A stretch of 62,927 bases of DNA from Candidatus Saccharimonadota bacterium (GCA_016282495.1 JAEEKR010000013.1:1-62927), one strand, 5' to 3'. Numbered from the stretch's first letter, positions 24,778 through 33,808 are shown. Notes: generated from the sequence alone by a model not told the origin. Made by a program: numbers and translations.

Positions 24778-27700
24778 ATGCCACTTATGAAAAAAGTTCG
24801 AAAAATGCTCCTAGCGATTTTGCTTCTAGGAGGAAGTTTATTAGTAGGTTTAATATCGTTTAGCAATGCCGACGCAGTTACACTTGACACCCAGCCAACG
24901 ATGCAAAAAAAGTGGCGCGACGAATATGAGCAAAACGCAACCAGTTCTAATATGATTTCGGTCAATCTTACTAGTGACGGAGGATATATTATTGCAGGTC
25001 TAACTAGAGGACAACAGTGGCAGGACCAAGATGGTATTATTATTAAATACAACGCGAATGATCAGATAATGTGGCAATTAAGTTGGGGCGGGAGCGGCTT
25101 TGATAATTTTAATGACGTTGTCGAAATTGAAGAAAACGGCACCGTATATTACTTGGCGGTAGGTACTTTTTCGAATTCTGTTACTGCCGGTGGAACTACC
25201 ATCACGAGCGCAGGCGGCACGGATATTGCTATTGTTAAAATAGATTCGCAAGGCGAAGTAGTATGGCAAAAGAGCTGGGGTGGAACGAGTAACGAAAGTG
25301 CCAGTTCTGTAGTCGTGAACAATGATGGTAGTTTTGTTGTGGGTGGTGATTCTTGGTCAAATGATATTCCAGCATCAGGAGCTGGAGCAGCGATCTCTGG
25401 ATATGCTCCACATGTAATTGCCGTGAAATACGACAGCACCGGTACGGTCATCTGGCAAAAAGCTTTTAGTGGTACATATCCGTCAGTGTCCTCAATAGAC
25501 GCAAACCCTCATGGAGGTTATATTATCTCTGGCGGAACGGAACCAGGAAAAGCTTTCTTACTTCTGATAGATGAAAATGGTGATCAAATCCGATGGATAG
25601 GAAGAGGTCCAAATGAAAGCTATTTTCTTGATGTATATGCTACCGATACCGAAATTATAGCTACCATAGTAGAAAGCCGAGGTGGCACTTATGAATGGAA
25701 TATGGAAGAACACCATATCTTAGAGTATACCCAAGACGGGACGATAATCAAAGAAATAGAAACTCCTGTTCAATATGATTCTATCCAACCAATCCTTGAT
25801 TCTTCTGACGGCGTAACCGTGACTGGATATTTGGTGGCCGGTGATCATAAAGTAGCAAAATATGATGTTAATGGCAACGTAGTTTTTGAACACTCTTATG
25901 ATGCTTCCTTTGTGGATGCTTTCCCGCTAGATGATGGTTCGTATTTGGCCTTTGGCACATTTTCTGGGACTATCCCGGCATCTGGGACTGCAGAAGAAAT
26001 AAGCACTTCCTTGTCACAGGATTCAGCTATCGCAAGGTTCGCACCAGAAACTGCACTTTATTCAGTTGAAGTTAAAACAGTAGACCCTCGTTCTGGATCA
26101 ATAATTTCAACCGCACAAGATATGGTTGCTGAAAATGGCTCAATTAGCAGGCCGGCAAATCCGTCCGATTATACTGGATATCGTTTTGTCGATTGGTATG
26201 AAAAAGACGAACATGGAGATTTTTTGGCTGAAGCTTTTGATTTTTCTGCGCCAATATCTGACGACGTAGTTATATATTCTAAGTACGAAAAGATCAATTA
26301 CACAATCCCGTTCTATGTTGTGCAATATACGGGCAATGAGACAACGGACGTAGCTGAAAATTCTTCACAAACGGTGCAAATTGATGACACAGTAACCTTA
26401 CCACAACTGAGTTTGCCAGAAGGCTATGATTTTATTAATTGGTATGCCGGCAATATTACAGATGGAGAGATGGTATTCAATACAAGCAAGCCTTTCTCGA
26501 ATAGTTTTGTTTACGATACCAGTGAAATAAACGCTGCGTATGATTTTATCTATGCCAAATTGGCACAAAGATCGTATTCTGTAAATTATAACTTTATTAA
26601 TAACTGTGGCTGGGAGTATGATAGCTATGCTAGGTCTGGCTCACAGACGGTTTTCCATGGTGACATATTTGAAGTTGGTAATTCTGTTTCTTCAGATAAT
26701 AGGTGTGTTCTTACTAATATCCGCGCTTCAACCACACAGGATGGGCAGTACAACGGTTTTGAACCGACTACGCCAATTACTGGTGATTTGTACATTATGG
26801 GCGAATGGGAAAGTCAATATTTAGTGGTTAGAAACAACCAATTGACTTATTCTAACGGAGCTGCTTTTAACCCGGCAGATGCAAATAATGCAATTGTATG
26901 GGACGAAACAACGAATACTTTATTCATGAACGATTATGATGAGGAAGACTTTTTGCCGGTTAGAATTGAGAACGGTGACGAGCCTGTAACAATAACTCCT
27001 CATGGAAATAACAGTGTAAGAGTTGACGCTACTTCCCCACTCATTTTGGACGGTGATGGAGTAATTGATAGGCACATTTATTCAAGTTCTAGCATCGTAA
27101 TTGAAAATGGAATTTATGATGATGATATCGTTGCTACCGACAATCTCGTAATGAATAACGGAAAAGCTTATAAATTGCAAGTGAATCAATCTTCTTCAGA
27201 AATGATTAATATGGTAATAAACGGTGGTAAAGTACGTAAAGTGCAAGTTGGAAGTGGGGCTTCTTATGGTCATGGCACTTTGACTGTTAACGATGGTGAA
27301 ATCATCGGTGGTATCAAAATGATAGCAGAGATTGAAAACAATGTTATCGTCAATAACGGAAAGATTAACACCCTTGTTATAGAAAGCGGCGGTCCCGTAT
27401 TAAATGCAAATACTTTCATAATGAATGGTGGAAATGTAAGAGTTGGCGGAATCGTAAATGTAAATCATTTTGAAATGAACAACGGAACACTAGAAATAAT
27501 TAGATCAGAATTTGGCAACGATGATGCTGCTTTAGAAATCGATGAAGGGTTTGCGGTGTTTAACGGTGGAAAAGTTTTAATCTCTGGCGGTTATGTCCCT
27601 ATGGTAGCTATGCCTCCAGAAGAATTTGCGGAATACGAAGCAATGATAGCCAGTGTAGGAAACCTTGGACAAGAAGAAATTATACAAATGTGTAATAGTG

Positions 27701-28683
27701 AGCCTATAGACACCATCAATATGTATATAGCTAGTAGTGGATACAGCTTCACGGACGTAGAAGATTGCGTAGCGCGTCTTAAAGAGATTTATCCTGACAT
27801 TATGAAAAGTCAGTTCAGGGATTATTTTGGATACTATCCAGAAAACGGTGAGATTGTAGTGTTTAATGGCGGAGATATTACTTTTGAAATAGCCAATACT
27901 GATACTTTAAAGGATCATTATTTACGAAGCATTATCGAAGGTATACAAGCCGATTTGGAAGACTATAAAGAACAGCTTATAAGAGAAGTTATGTCCTTAA
28001 CTCCTGAGGAAATAGCGACGGGGTGTGAAAGTAGCCTCGATTATATTAATAACGAACTTAGCCAGTTTAACATTGCGCAATTTACAAGCGTAGAGGACTG
28101 TAAGCAGAATATTAAAGAGAGATATTCGACTTTACAAATTAAGCAAATGGAAATGGAATACGAAAACTATGTGCAGCAAATCGAAGAAGAATTTGAAACT
28201 GAGGGCCGCGCAGAGATTGAAGAATCCGTGAGCAAGTCTATGCCTGTACCTATTCTCGTGGCTATCAACGACAATTGGGACTATGTAGAGGCATCTTCGG
28301 CTATATATGTCGCTGATGACATGAAGAAAGATCCGACAAATCTGGTTCCTGTGACAGTTGCGGTAAGTGTTGCTGGGAATACAACTTATGCTGCTACGTT
28401 TGGAGATGGTGAAGGCGAAGCTGAACTAGAGGTACAGCTTGACGATGATGGAGATCCTGTGGGATGGTCTTCAAAGCATATTCCGAAAGTTGCGAGACTA
28501 TATGAGGATAAGCCACCAGTACCAGACACTGATGGAGGCGATGAAAATACTCCTGGTGCTGGTAATCAAGGATTCCTTTCTATAGGGAAGTCTGCTGCCG
28601 TGTCTAGTTCTATCTCAGCGGCGTTCATTATATGCATATCCGGAATAGCTTTCGTACTGTATAAAAGACTCAGCAAAAAATAA
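24778..28683 (+). CDS. Giant surface protein (propeller, InlB and beta-helix domains)
   Basis: A 1301-residue exported protein. A signal peptide (about 1-35) is followed by ~8 propeller-like repeats (about 45-430) of the type DGGYIIAGLT...IIKYNANDQIMWQLSWGG, then InlB-like segments (about 440-640, YRFVDWYEKD, FINWYAG). Next comes a beta-helix of MNNGK/INGGK/VNDGE turns (about 770-950), helical stretches with paired cysteines at CNSEPID...VEDCVARL and CESSLDY...VEDCKQNI, and a C-terminal membrane helix with tail KRLSKK. No clean LPxTG is seen; VPDTDGG is the nearest. It is a paralogue of the 1774-aa protein at 38025 and probably an adhesin. A second ATG nine bases downstream could be the start. 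Confidence 0.8.
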   Translation: MPLMKKVRKMLLAILLLGGSLLVGLISFSNADAVTLDTQPTMQKKWRDEYEQNATSSNMISVNLTSDGGYIIAGLTRGQQWQDQDGIIIKYNANDQIMWQLSWGGSGFDNFNDVVEIEENGTVYYLAVGTFSNSVTAGGTTITSAGGTDIAIVKIDSQGEVVWQKSWGGTSNESASSVVVNNDGSFVVGGDSWSNDIPASGAGAAISGYAPHVIAVKYDSTGTVIWQKAFSGTYPSVSSIDANPHGGYIISGGTEPGKAFLLLIDENGDQIRWIGRGPNESYFLDVYATDTEIIATIVESRGGTYEWNMEEHHILEYTQDGTIIKEIETPVQYDSIQPILDSSDGVTVTGYLVAGDHKVAKYDVNGNVVFEHSYDASFVDAFPLDDGSYLAFGTFSGTIPASGTAEEISTSLSQDSAIARFAPETALYSVEVKTVDPRSGSIISTAQDMVAENGSISRPANPSDYTGYRFVDWYEKDEHGDFLAEAFDFSAPISDDVVIYSKYEKINYTIPFYVVQYTGNETTDVAENSSQTVQIDDTVTLPQLSLPEGYDFINWYAGNITDGEMVFNTSKPFSNSFVYDTSEINAAYDFIYAKLAQRSYSVNYNFINNCGWEYDSYARSGSQTVFHGDIFEVGNSVSSDNRCVLTNIRASTTQDGQYNGFEPTTPITGDLYIMGEWESQYLVVRNNQLTYSNGAAFNPADANNAIVWDETTNTLFMNDYDEEDFLPVRIENGDEPVTITPHGNNSVRVDATSPLILDGDGVIDRHIYSSSSIVIENGIYDDDIVATDNLVMNNGKAYKLQVNQSSSEMINMVINGGKVRKVQVGSGASYGHGTLTVNDGEIIGGIKMIAEIENNVIVNNGKINTLVIESGGPVLNANTFIMNGGNVRVGGIVNVNHFEMNNGTLEIIRSEFGNDDAALEIDEGFAVFNGGKVLISGGYVPMVAMPPEEFAEYEAMIASVGNLGQEEIIQMCNSEPIDTINMYIASSGYSFTDVEDCVARLKEIYPDIMKSQFRDYFGYYPENGEIVVFNGGDITFEIANTDTLKDHYLRSIIEGIQADLEDYKEQLIREVMSLTPEEIATGCESSLDYINNELSQFNIAQFTSVEDCKQNIKERYSTLQIKQMEMEYENYVQQIEEEFETEGRAEIEESVSKSMPVPILVAINDNWDYVEASSAIYVADDMKKDPTNLVPVTVAVSVAGNTTYAATFGDGEGEAELEVQLDDDGDPVGWSSKHIPKVARLYEDKPPVPDTDGGDENTPGAGNQGFLSIGKSAAVSSSISAAFIICISGIAFVLYKRLSKK

Positions 28684-28788
28684 ATAAGCTTGCTATTTAA
28701 AGTAAATTGTGTAACAATGTTCTGACAGGCTGGTAGGAGCTTTGTACTTTGGCGTTTGTTTGTGACGTTGTAGAGGGAGGTTTTTTGT

Positions 28789-29124
28789 ATGACAAGAAGA
28801 CATTTTATTGTAGCGAAGGTTGGCAGTGGTTTTATAGTAGTCGACGTTGATGAACACAGAAAAAACGTATCCTTTAAGACTTTTGGCAATGATATCACGG
28901 TAAGAGACTTGATGGAAAATGACCGTGTTTATAGGGCATTTATCAAATACTGTTATGGATATACAGATCCCGATATGGTCAAAACTATCCAGTTAGACTC
29001 TTATGTAACGGATCATAGGAATCTCACTGTGCCGGTGGTTTCGGCTTTAGTCCAAGAGTACTACGACGAAAAAATCATCGATGAACAAAAAGCTAGATAT
29101 TCCGATAATACGGATACAATCTAA
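28789..29124 (+). CDS. Hypothetical protein
   Basis: A 111-residue soluble protein I do not recognise. The N-terminal half is beta-rich (HFIVAKVGSGFIVVDVDEHR), the C-terminal half helical (VVSALVQEYYDEKIIDEQKA). The ATG follows GGGAGG at 8 bases, and a terminator sits five bases behind the stop, so it is a single-gene unit between the giant surface protein and tRNA-Arg. Confidence 0.7.
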   Translation: MTRRHFIVAKVGSGFIVVDVDEHRKNVSFKTFGNDITVRDLMENDRVYRAFIKYCYGYTDPDMVKTIQLDSYVTDHRNLTVPVVSALVQEYYDEKIIDEQKARYSDNTDTI

Positions 29125-29128
29125 CTCT

Positions 29129-29156
29129 GAGCGACTCCTACCAAGTCGCTCTTTTT
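29129..29156 (+). terminator. Terminator of the 111-aa gene
   Basis: GAGCGAC pairs with GTCGCTC around a 9-nt loop, followed by TTTTT. Confidence 0.85.
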
Positions 29157-29180
29157 CATGATATAATATATATACATTAT

Positions 29181-29255
29181 GGGTTCGTCGTTCAACGAAT
29201 AGGACATATCCCCTCTAAGGATACAATGCTGGTTCGATTCCAGCCGGACCTACCA
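29181..29255 (+). tRNA. tRNA-Arg (anticodon TCT), atypical
   Basis: Acceptor GGGTTCG/CGGACCT with two G-T pairs, D stem GTTC/GGAC, anticodon stem TATCC/GGATA, T arm GCTGG-TTCGATT-CCAGC and encoded CCA give a full cloverleaf. The anticodon loop reads CCTCTAA, so position 33 is C instead of the near-universal T. The D loop AACGAATA has A where G19 is expected. It stands 12 bases before murI and appears cotranscribed with it. Confidence 0.8.
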
Positions 29256-29267
29256 ATTTTTATTTGT

Positions 29268-29918
29268 ATGATTATAGGTATTTTAGACTCAGGAATCGGT
29301 GGGAAAACCGTCCTTAAAGAAATTAAAAAGCTTCTTCCGAACGAAGAATATGTGTATTTTGCTGATTCAAAGAATTGTCCGTATGGCACAAAGACATTGC
29401 CAGAGCTTGAACAAATCGTTTCTGATGGCGTCGAATATTTGTTAGATAAAGGAGCTGAAATTGTTGTGTTAGCATGCAATACGGCTACTACGCAAACAAT
29501 TGATTATTTAAGAAAAAAATACCCTTTGGTTCCCTTTGTTGGAACGGAGCCAGCCATAAAAAAAGCCTGCGACGAGAGTAGCGATGGCGCTAAAATATTG
29601 TTACTTGCAACTGAGGGTACGGCTCACGCCGAAAGAACACGCGAGCTGGTTGATTTAAACAAAAAACCTAAGCAAATAATCGAAATTGATGCATGCCCGG
29701 GATTAGCAAGGGCGATAGAAGATGATAATGAAGCTGCCATCGATAAGATTTTGGCTGAACTTAATAATACCGAAAAATACGAGACGGTGATTCTTGGGTG
29801 TACACATTATCCAATTATCAAGGAAAAAATCGCGCAAAGATTCCCTGGTGCAAAGTTGATTGACGGTAGTGTTGGCGTAGCAAAAGAAGTTTTGCGCGTT
29901 TATAATGAGTTGAATTAG
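29268..29918 (+). CDS. murI: Glutamate racemase
   Basis: MurI makes D-glutamate for peptidoglycan. The 216-residue protein has GILDSGIGG (with the catalytic-site Asp), ADSKNCPYGTK, the first catalytic cysteine in VLACNTATT and the second in LGCTHYPII. A longer frame starts inside the tRNA, but ATG 29268 matches the family start. There is no Shine-Dalgarno site: only 12 bases separate it from the tRNA CCA end, so maturation of the tRNA would leave an almost leaderless murI mRNA. It supplies the PBP and MurJ pathway. Confidence 0.95.
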   Translation: MIIGILDSGIGGKTVLKEIKKLLPNEEYVYFADSKNCPYGTKTLPELEQIVSDGVEYLLDKGAEIVVLACNTATTQTIDYLRKKYPLVPFVGTEPAIKKACDESSDGAKILLLATEGTAHAERTRELVDLNKKPKQIIEIDACPGLARAIEDDNEAAIDKILAELNNTEKYETVILGCTHYPIIKEKIAQRFPGAKLIDGSVGVAKEVLRVYNELN

Positions 29919-29965
29919 TTGTTTTGAATAACTAGAAAGACTGGCCTCGCGGAGGCTATACCTTT

Positions 29966-29994
29966 ATATTAGCATAAACTCTTTATTTTGTCAA
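29966..29994 (-). promoter_or_regulatory. Orphan promoter antisense to the murI end
   Basis: TTGACA (29994-29989), a 17-nt spacer ending TATGC and TAATAT (29971-29966) point toward murI on the opposite strand. A GCCTC-CGC-GAGGC hairpin (29944-29956) follows at once. No minus-strand ORF lies ahead. Confidence 0.5.
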
Positions 29995-29996
29995 GT

Positions 29997-30773
29997 CTAG
30001 TTTTGTGGTTTTTCTAGTTTGTAATAAATTGATGGGGCAAAACGAATTGGCGCTAAGGCTTTTTGGGCGCCTTTTTCTAATTTAACAAGGGCTTTAGTGC
30101 CGAAAATCTTTTTAAGCTTTGCACTGCGAAAATTAGAAACTGAACGAACTTTTTTGATCTTAAAACCAGATTTTTTGAAGATATCTTCGATGTATTTTGG
30201 ATGATAATTATAGAAGCCGGCTTTATCTATATCTTTAAGATGTGACGGTTTGCGATCGAATGGATTAACGTCTGATTTTTTAAACCAATACCTAAACATT
30301 TTTGGTAAAGTCTTTTTGTTTGCGACTTCAATGACAGCAATACCACCAGGTGCTAACACGCGATATAGTTCGTTTGAGACTTTTTGCATTTCTTTGAAAT
30401 GATGGGTGGCGCGGACCATAAGGAGCGAGTCGAACTCTCCGTCTTTAAATGGAAGGTTGTAGATGTCGCCCGCCTTGGTGTTAATTTTGTCACCGTATTT
30501 ATCTTTGGCTTGTTTTAATTCGGTTTTTGAATAATCAAAAATGGTGGATTTTTTTGCGCGGTGAATATACTCATCTGCAAGACGTCCATAGCCACCAGCG
30601 ATGTCGACAAAATTTTCCATTTTTTCTGGAAGAAGTTTGCGGATAGCGATGCGGTCGGCCATGTCCTCATATTTACGATCGGCATCTTCCCAAAAAATCT
30701 TTTTATAATCGTAGCCATTGTAATCAGAAATAACTTTTTCTGATTTTTGTTTAGTTTCTTTTGCAGTTGTCAT
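29997..30773 (-). CDS. Class I SAM-dependent methyltransferase
   Basis: A 258-residue enzyme with the SAM-binding fold: motif I FVDIAGGYGRLADEY, acidic loop IFDYSKTELKQAKD, post-I DIYNLPFKDGEFDSLLMV, and RVLAPGGIAVIEVANK, all as in Methyltransf_11 proteins. The substrate cannot be told; small-molecule, lipid or quinone-type substrates are possible. The C-terminus is basic. The ATG at 30773 is seven bases after an extended TGATATAAT box (30786-30781) lying at the end of pilB, so it is probably leaderless and independent of pilB. Confidence 0.85.
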   Translation of the reverse strand: MTTAKETKQKSEKVISDYNGYDYKKIFWEDADRKYEDMADRIAIRKLLPEKMENFVDIAGGYGRLADEYIHRAKKSTIFDYSKTELKQAKDKYGDKINTKAGDIYNLPFKDGEFDSLLMVRATHHFKEMQKVSNELYRVLAPGGIAVIEVANKKTLPKMFRYWFKKSDVNPFDRKPSHLKDIDKAGFYNYHPKYIEDIFKKSGFKIKKVRSVSNFRSAKLKKIFGTKALVKLEKGAQKALAPIRFAPSIYYKLEKPQN

Positions 30774-30781
30774 GAAATATA

Positions 30782-32389
30782 TTATATCACGCGGGAGACT
30801 TCTTCGAGAGAGGTTTCACCACTAATTGCAGCAAGTAAGCCTTTTTGAGTAAGGGTAAGCATGCCATTTTTCTTAGCGGCCTCTTCAATGGCTTCAGTAT
30901 GAATATCTTTAATGTCGCCGCGAATGAAAGCCTGAATGTTTTCTGTAACAACAAGCTGTTCCATAATAACGGTTCGACCTTTATAGCCAAATGGGTTGTC
31001 TTCGGTTGGAACTGGGCGATAGAGTACTAGATTATCCCAGTCGATTCCCTCTACCCCGTCAAGTTCTTTTCTGAGATAGTTCATAGTGGCCTCGTCTGGA
31101 GCGTAGGCCTCTTTAGAATCAGAAAGTTTTCGTACTAGGCGCTGGGCAATGATGAGACGAATAGAGCTTGAGAAGATTGGATTAGTGCCAATGAGATCAA
31201 TCATGCGTGAAAAAGCGGCGGAGGTGGAGTTGGCGTGGAAAGAACTTAGCACTAAGTGACCTGTGATAGAAGCTTGGATAGCAGTTTTGGCAGTGTCGGC
31301 GTCACGAATCTCACCTACCATTACAACGTCTGGGTCGAGGCGAAGCACAGACCTTAGGCCTTCAGCAAAGGACCCGCCGCTATTGGTGTTGATTGGAATC
31401 TGCGAAATACCTGTGATGCCATATTCGATTGGGTCCTCGAGCGTAATGATTTTTCTTTCAGTAGTATTAAGTGCGTTAATGATAGAGTAGAGCGTGGTAG
31501 ATTTACCAGAACCAGTAGGGCCAACCATCAACACGAGGCCGCGCGGATGTGAAATTATTTCGGAGATTTCAGCCATTTCTTTTTCTTTGAGGCCAAGGAG
31601 ATCAAGCTTGAGCAAACTTTCATCAAAGTTGAAAAGGCGAAGAACAGCATCTTGGCCATACATAGTAGGGATGGTTTCGACACGGATATTCAAAAGGTGA
31701 GTGGCACCATCGCGGTGAATTTCGGTTTGCATGTGGCCAGACTGTGGTTTATTTGAAGCCATGGAAACATTAGCACGAGAAGAAAGCTCACCCATAAAAA
31801 CGCGGTAGTGATTTTTGTCGATATTAGCGACTGGGTGCAAAATGCCATCAACACGCATGCGAATGCGGATATCGTTCCTGAGGTTTTCAATATGAATATC
31901 TGAGGCACCAAGTTTGTCGGCTTGGTCCAAAAGAAAGTCGAATACTTTATCTGTAGAAACAGAGTTTAGGGTGCTACTAACTGACGCAATAGTCTCGGAA
32001 TCGCCTTCATCGCTGATTTTTATATCGTCATAGTGTACGGTTTTTGGCGGATCGTAACGAAGCATAAAAACTTGATAGGCGGAATGTGAGATGAGGAAGA
32101 AATCAGTGCGTTCGCCTTTGTCAGAATATTCTTGTTGGATGCGAGAAATGACTGAGCGTGGAGTTTGGCTGGTGACCATAAATTGGTAGTGCTCTTCTCC
32201 GCCGCCATTTTGCAATGGGATAATATAATCAGAATGCATTTCAGAAATATCGAGTAGCCCCCTGGTGAGTTCAATCGTGTTCTCAAATTCACGAGTATCT
32301 AGATACGGGAAGCCTAAAATTCTGGCCCGTTTTTCGGTGGCCTCTTCTTCATTTTGCCTACGCTTGCGCTGGACTTCTTGTTCATCCAT
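30782..32389 (-). CDS. pilB: Type IV pilus assembly ATPase PilB
   Basis: PilB powers pilus extension at the inner face of the membrane. The 535-residue protein has an N-terminal N1/N2 region, a linker with DIHIENLRNDIRIRMRVDG, Walker A GPTGSGKST, the Asp box ITLEDPIEY, and the His/Walker B region MVGEIRDADTAKTAIQASIT. The zinc-binding CxxC pairs usual in PilB/GspE are gone: RLVRKLSDSKEAY and NPFGYKGR stand where they belong. The ATG at 32389 is six bases after TATAAT (32401-32396), so it is probably leaderless. The minor-pilin cluster is at 58-63 kb. Confidence 0.93.
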   Translation of the reverse strand: MDEQEVQRKRRQNEEEATEKRARILGFPYLDTREFENTIELTRGLLDISEMHSDYIIPLQNGGGEEHYQFMVTSQTPRSVISRIQQEYSDKGERTDFFLISHSAYQVFMLRYDPPKTVHYDDIKISDEGDSETIASVSSTLNSVSTDKVFDFLLDQADKLGASDIHIENLRNDIRIRMRVDGILHPVANIDKNHYRVFMGELSSRANVSMASNKPQSGHMQTEIHRDGATHLLNIRVETIPTMYGQDAVLRLFNFDESLLKLDLLGLKEKEMAEISEIISHPRGLVLMVGPTGSGKSTTLYSIINALNTTERKIITLEDPIEYGITGISQIPINTNSGGSFAEGLRSVLRLDPDVVMVGEIRDADTAKTAIQASITGHLVLSSFHANSTSAAFSRMIDLIGTNPIFSSSIRLIIAQRLVRKLSDSKEAYAPDEATMNYLRKELDGVEGIDWDNLVLYRPVPTEDNPFGYKGRTVIMEQLVVTENIQAFIRGDIKDIHTEAIEEAAKKNGMLTLTQKGLLAAISGETSLEEVSRVI

Positions 32390-32426
32390 AAGCTTATTAT
32401 AACACTATAAAGCTTATGTTTATAGG

Positions 32427-33125
32427 CTATTCAGCTAGTTTCTCGTCGATCTTTTTGCGCATGAATTCCATAAAACCAGTTTGAGAGCTATTTTCGTACC
32501 AATCTAGCATCTCGCCATCCATATAAAAGGCCGGGGTGGCGGATATTTTGACTTTTTCGGCTAGCCCTATATCGAAGCTTACTTTAGCGGCAACTTCTTT
32601 GCTTGCCATGTCGGTTTTATATTTTTCTATATCGCCTTTGCCTTCAGTGACTTCACTAAAGTATCTAACAAAATAACCGCCTCTTTCTGACGCACTTGCA
32701 TATTCCCATTCTGATTGATTAGCAAAAAGGAAGTCTGCATATTCTTTCCAATACCCTTGTAAACCGGCAGCTTCAGCTGCTGCAGCAGCGGCATGGGCGT
32801 TGTTGTGATAGCTCAAAAGATAACTTCGATACACAATACCGATTTTGTCGCCATATTCGTCTAGCAGTTTGTTTACCCATGGATTGACTGAAGCACAACC
32901 TGGGCACTGATAATCTGCATATTCATAGATAATGACTTTTGCATCTTTATTGCCTTTGACGTGATCGGCGATACCGCCATTGTCATCATTGGCTTCCATG
33001 ATTGAATATTCATTATATTTAGTATAATCAACGGTTTGTTCGTTTTTTTTGGCCGTAGTCCAAATTGCAAAACCAGCGAAGGCAGCAACAACTACGCCAA
33101 TGATAATCCCTGTAACTTTATTCAT
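32427..33125 (-). CDS. Membrane-anchored DsbA-like thiol oxidoreductase
   Basis: A 232-residue protein: one N-terminal membrane helix (about 5-23) and an exported thioredoxin-like domain with CPGC (74-77), an alpha-helical insert and the cis-Pro region KISATPAFYMDG. It belongs to the DSBA/BdbD-like group that forms disulfides in exported proteins; the cysteine-paired surface proteins and pilins encoded nearby are plausible clients. Longer starts run into the divergent gene; ATG 33125 is six bases after TATAAT (33137-33132), within a perfect palindrome shared with the CBS gene. Confidence 0.88.
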   Translation of the reverse strand: MNKVTGIIIGVVVAAFAGFAIWTTAKKNEQTVDYTKYNEYSIMEANDDNGGIADHVKGNKDAKVIIYEYADYQCPGCASVNPWVNKLLDEYGDKIGIVYRSYLLSYHNNAHAAAAAAEAAGLQGYWKEYADFLFANQSEWEYASASERGGYFVRYFSEVTEGKGDIEKYKTDMASKEVAAKVSFDIGLAEKVKISATPAFYMDGEMLDWYENSSQTGFMEFMRKKIDEKLAE

Positions 33126-33144
33126 GCTATAATTATAGCATGAA
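33121..33144. promoter_or_regulatory. Perfectly palindromic divergent promoter
   Basis: A 24-bp perfect palindrome contains both start codons (CAT 33123-33125 and ATG 33140-33142) and two overlapping TATAAT boxes (33128-33133 on +, 33137-33132 on -), each six bases from its start codon. Confidence 0.75.
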
Positions 33145-33772
33145 ACCGAAGTTGAACAAGTTGATGAAAAAATTTGTGAAGTGGGTTGATCCGAAGTTAG
33201 AGAAATACCGTAAAAAGGAAGAAAGCAAGCCATATACTCCAAAAGATTTGGAGGATTTACTTGGGATTTTAAAAAGAACTCCAAAAGATGTATTAAACTC
33301 TCGCCAAAAAAAAGTTATTGCAAATGCGATGTCTTTTGATTCTAGAAAAGTCAAAAGCATCATGCTAAAAAAAGAAGATATCGTTTTTGTGCATGACCAC
33401 GATATGCTGGGGCCATTAATGCTCGACCGACTTTATCGTTCTGGTTATTCTCACTTTCCAGTGCTTGATAAAACTAAAGATGTGGTGGGGGTTTTGCACA
33501 CTGATACTTTTAATAGCCTACAAAACAAAAACACGGATCGCGTGGAGAAATATTTGGACCCAGAAGTATACTATATTAATGAGAACTATTCACTAGAACA
33601 AGCTTTGGCAGCATTTGTGAGAACAAATTGTTATTTCTTTATTGTGATCAACAAGTTCGAAGAGATTACTGGGCTTTTGCTATTTGAGGATTTGATATAC
33701 TACCTACTTGGGTATATGCCAGAAGATAGTTTTTCGCAAGATGCGGATAAACGCATGGTTGCAAAACGATAA
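33140..33772 (+). CDS. CBS-pair protein (CorC-like, no membrane domain)
   Basis: A 210-residue soluble protein. A basic N-terminus (about 1-30) is followed by a short helical region and two CBS motifs (about 72-195: VKSIMLKKEDIVFVHDHDML, YSHFPVLDKTKDVVGVLHTD, YFFIVINKFEEITGLLLFED). This resembles the cytoplasmic part of CorC/HlyC-type transporters without the DUF21 membrane domain. CBS pairs usually bind adenine nucleotides. It shares a symmetric promoter with the DsbA-like gene and should be leaderless. Confidence 0.8.
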   Translation: MKPKLNKLMKKFVKWVDPKLEKYRKKEESKPYTPKDLEDLLGILKRTPKDVLNSRQKKVIANAMSFDSRKVKSIMLKKEDIVFVHDHDMLGPLMLDRLYRSGYSHFPVLDKTKDVVGVLHTDTFNSLQNKNTDRVEKYLDPEVYYINENYSLEQALAAFVRTNCYFFIVINKFEEITGLLLFEDLIYYLLGYMPEDSFSQDADKRMVAKR

Positions 33773-33784
33773 TATATATATGAA

Positions 33785-33808
33785 AAGAATCCCCTTGCAG
33801 GGATTCTT
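33785..33808 (-). terminator. Hairpin terminator behind the 27-aa ORF
   Basis: AAGAATCCC-TGCAAG-GGGATTCTT followed by TTC on the minus strand, making a TTTTC run. It also lies 12 bases behind the CBS gene on the other strand and may serve both. Confidence 0.65.

Noticed and set aside
30413-30440. GGACCATAAGGAGCGAGTCG in the methyltransferase gene, similar to the palindromic element core
   Set aside because: It has no inverted arms or mini-hairpin, and the encoded DSLLMVRATHHF is a normal methyltransferase motif.
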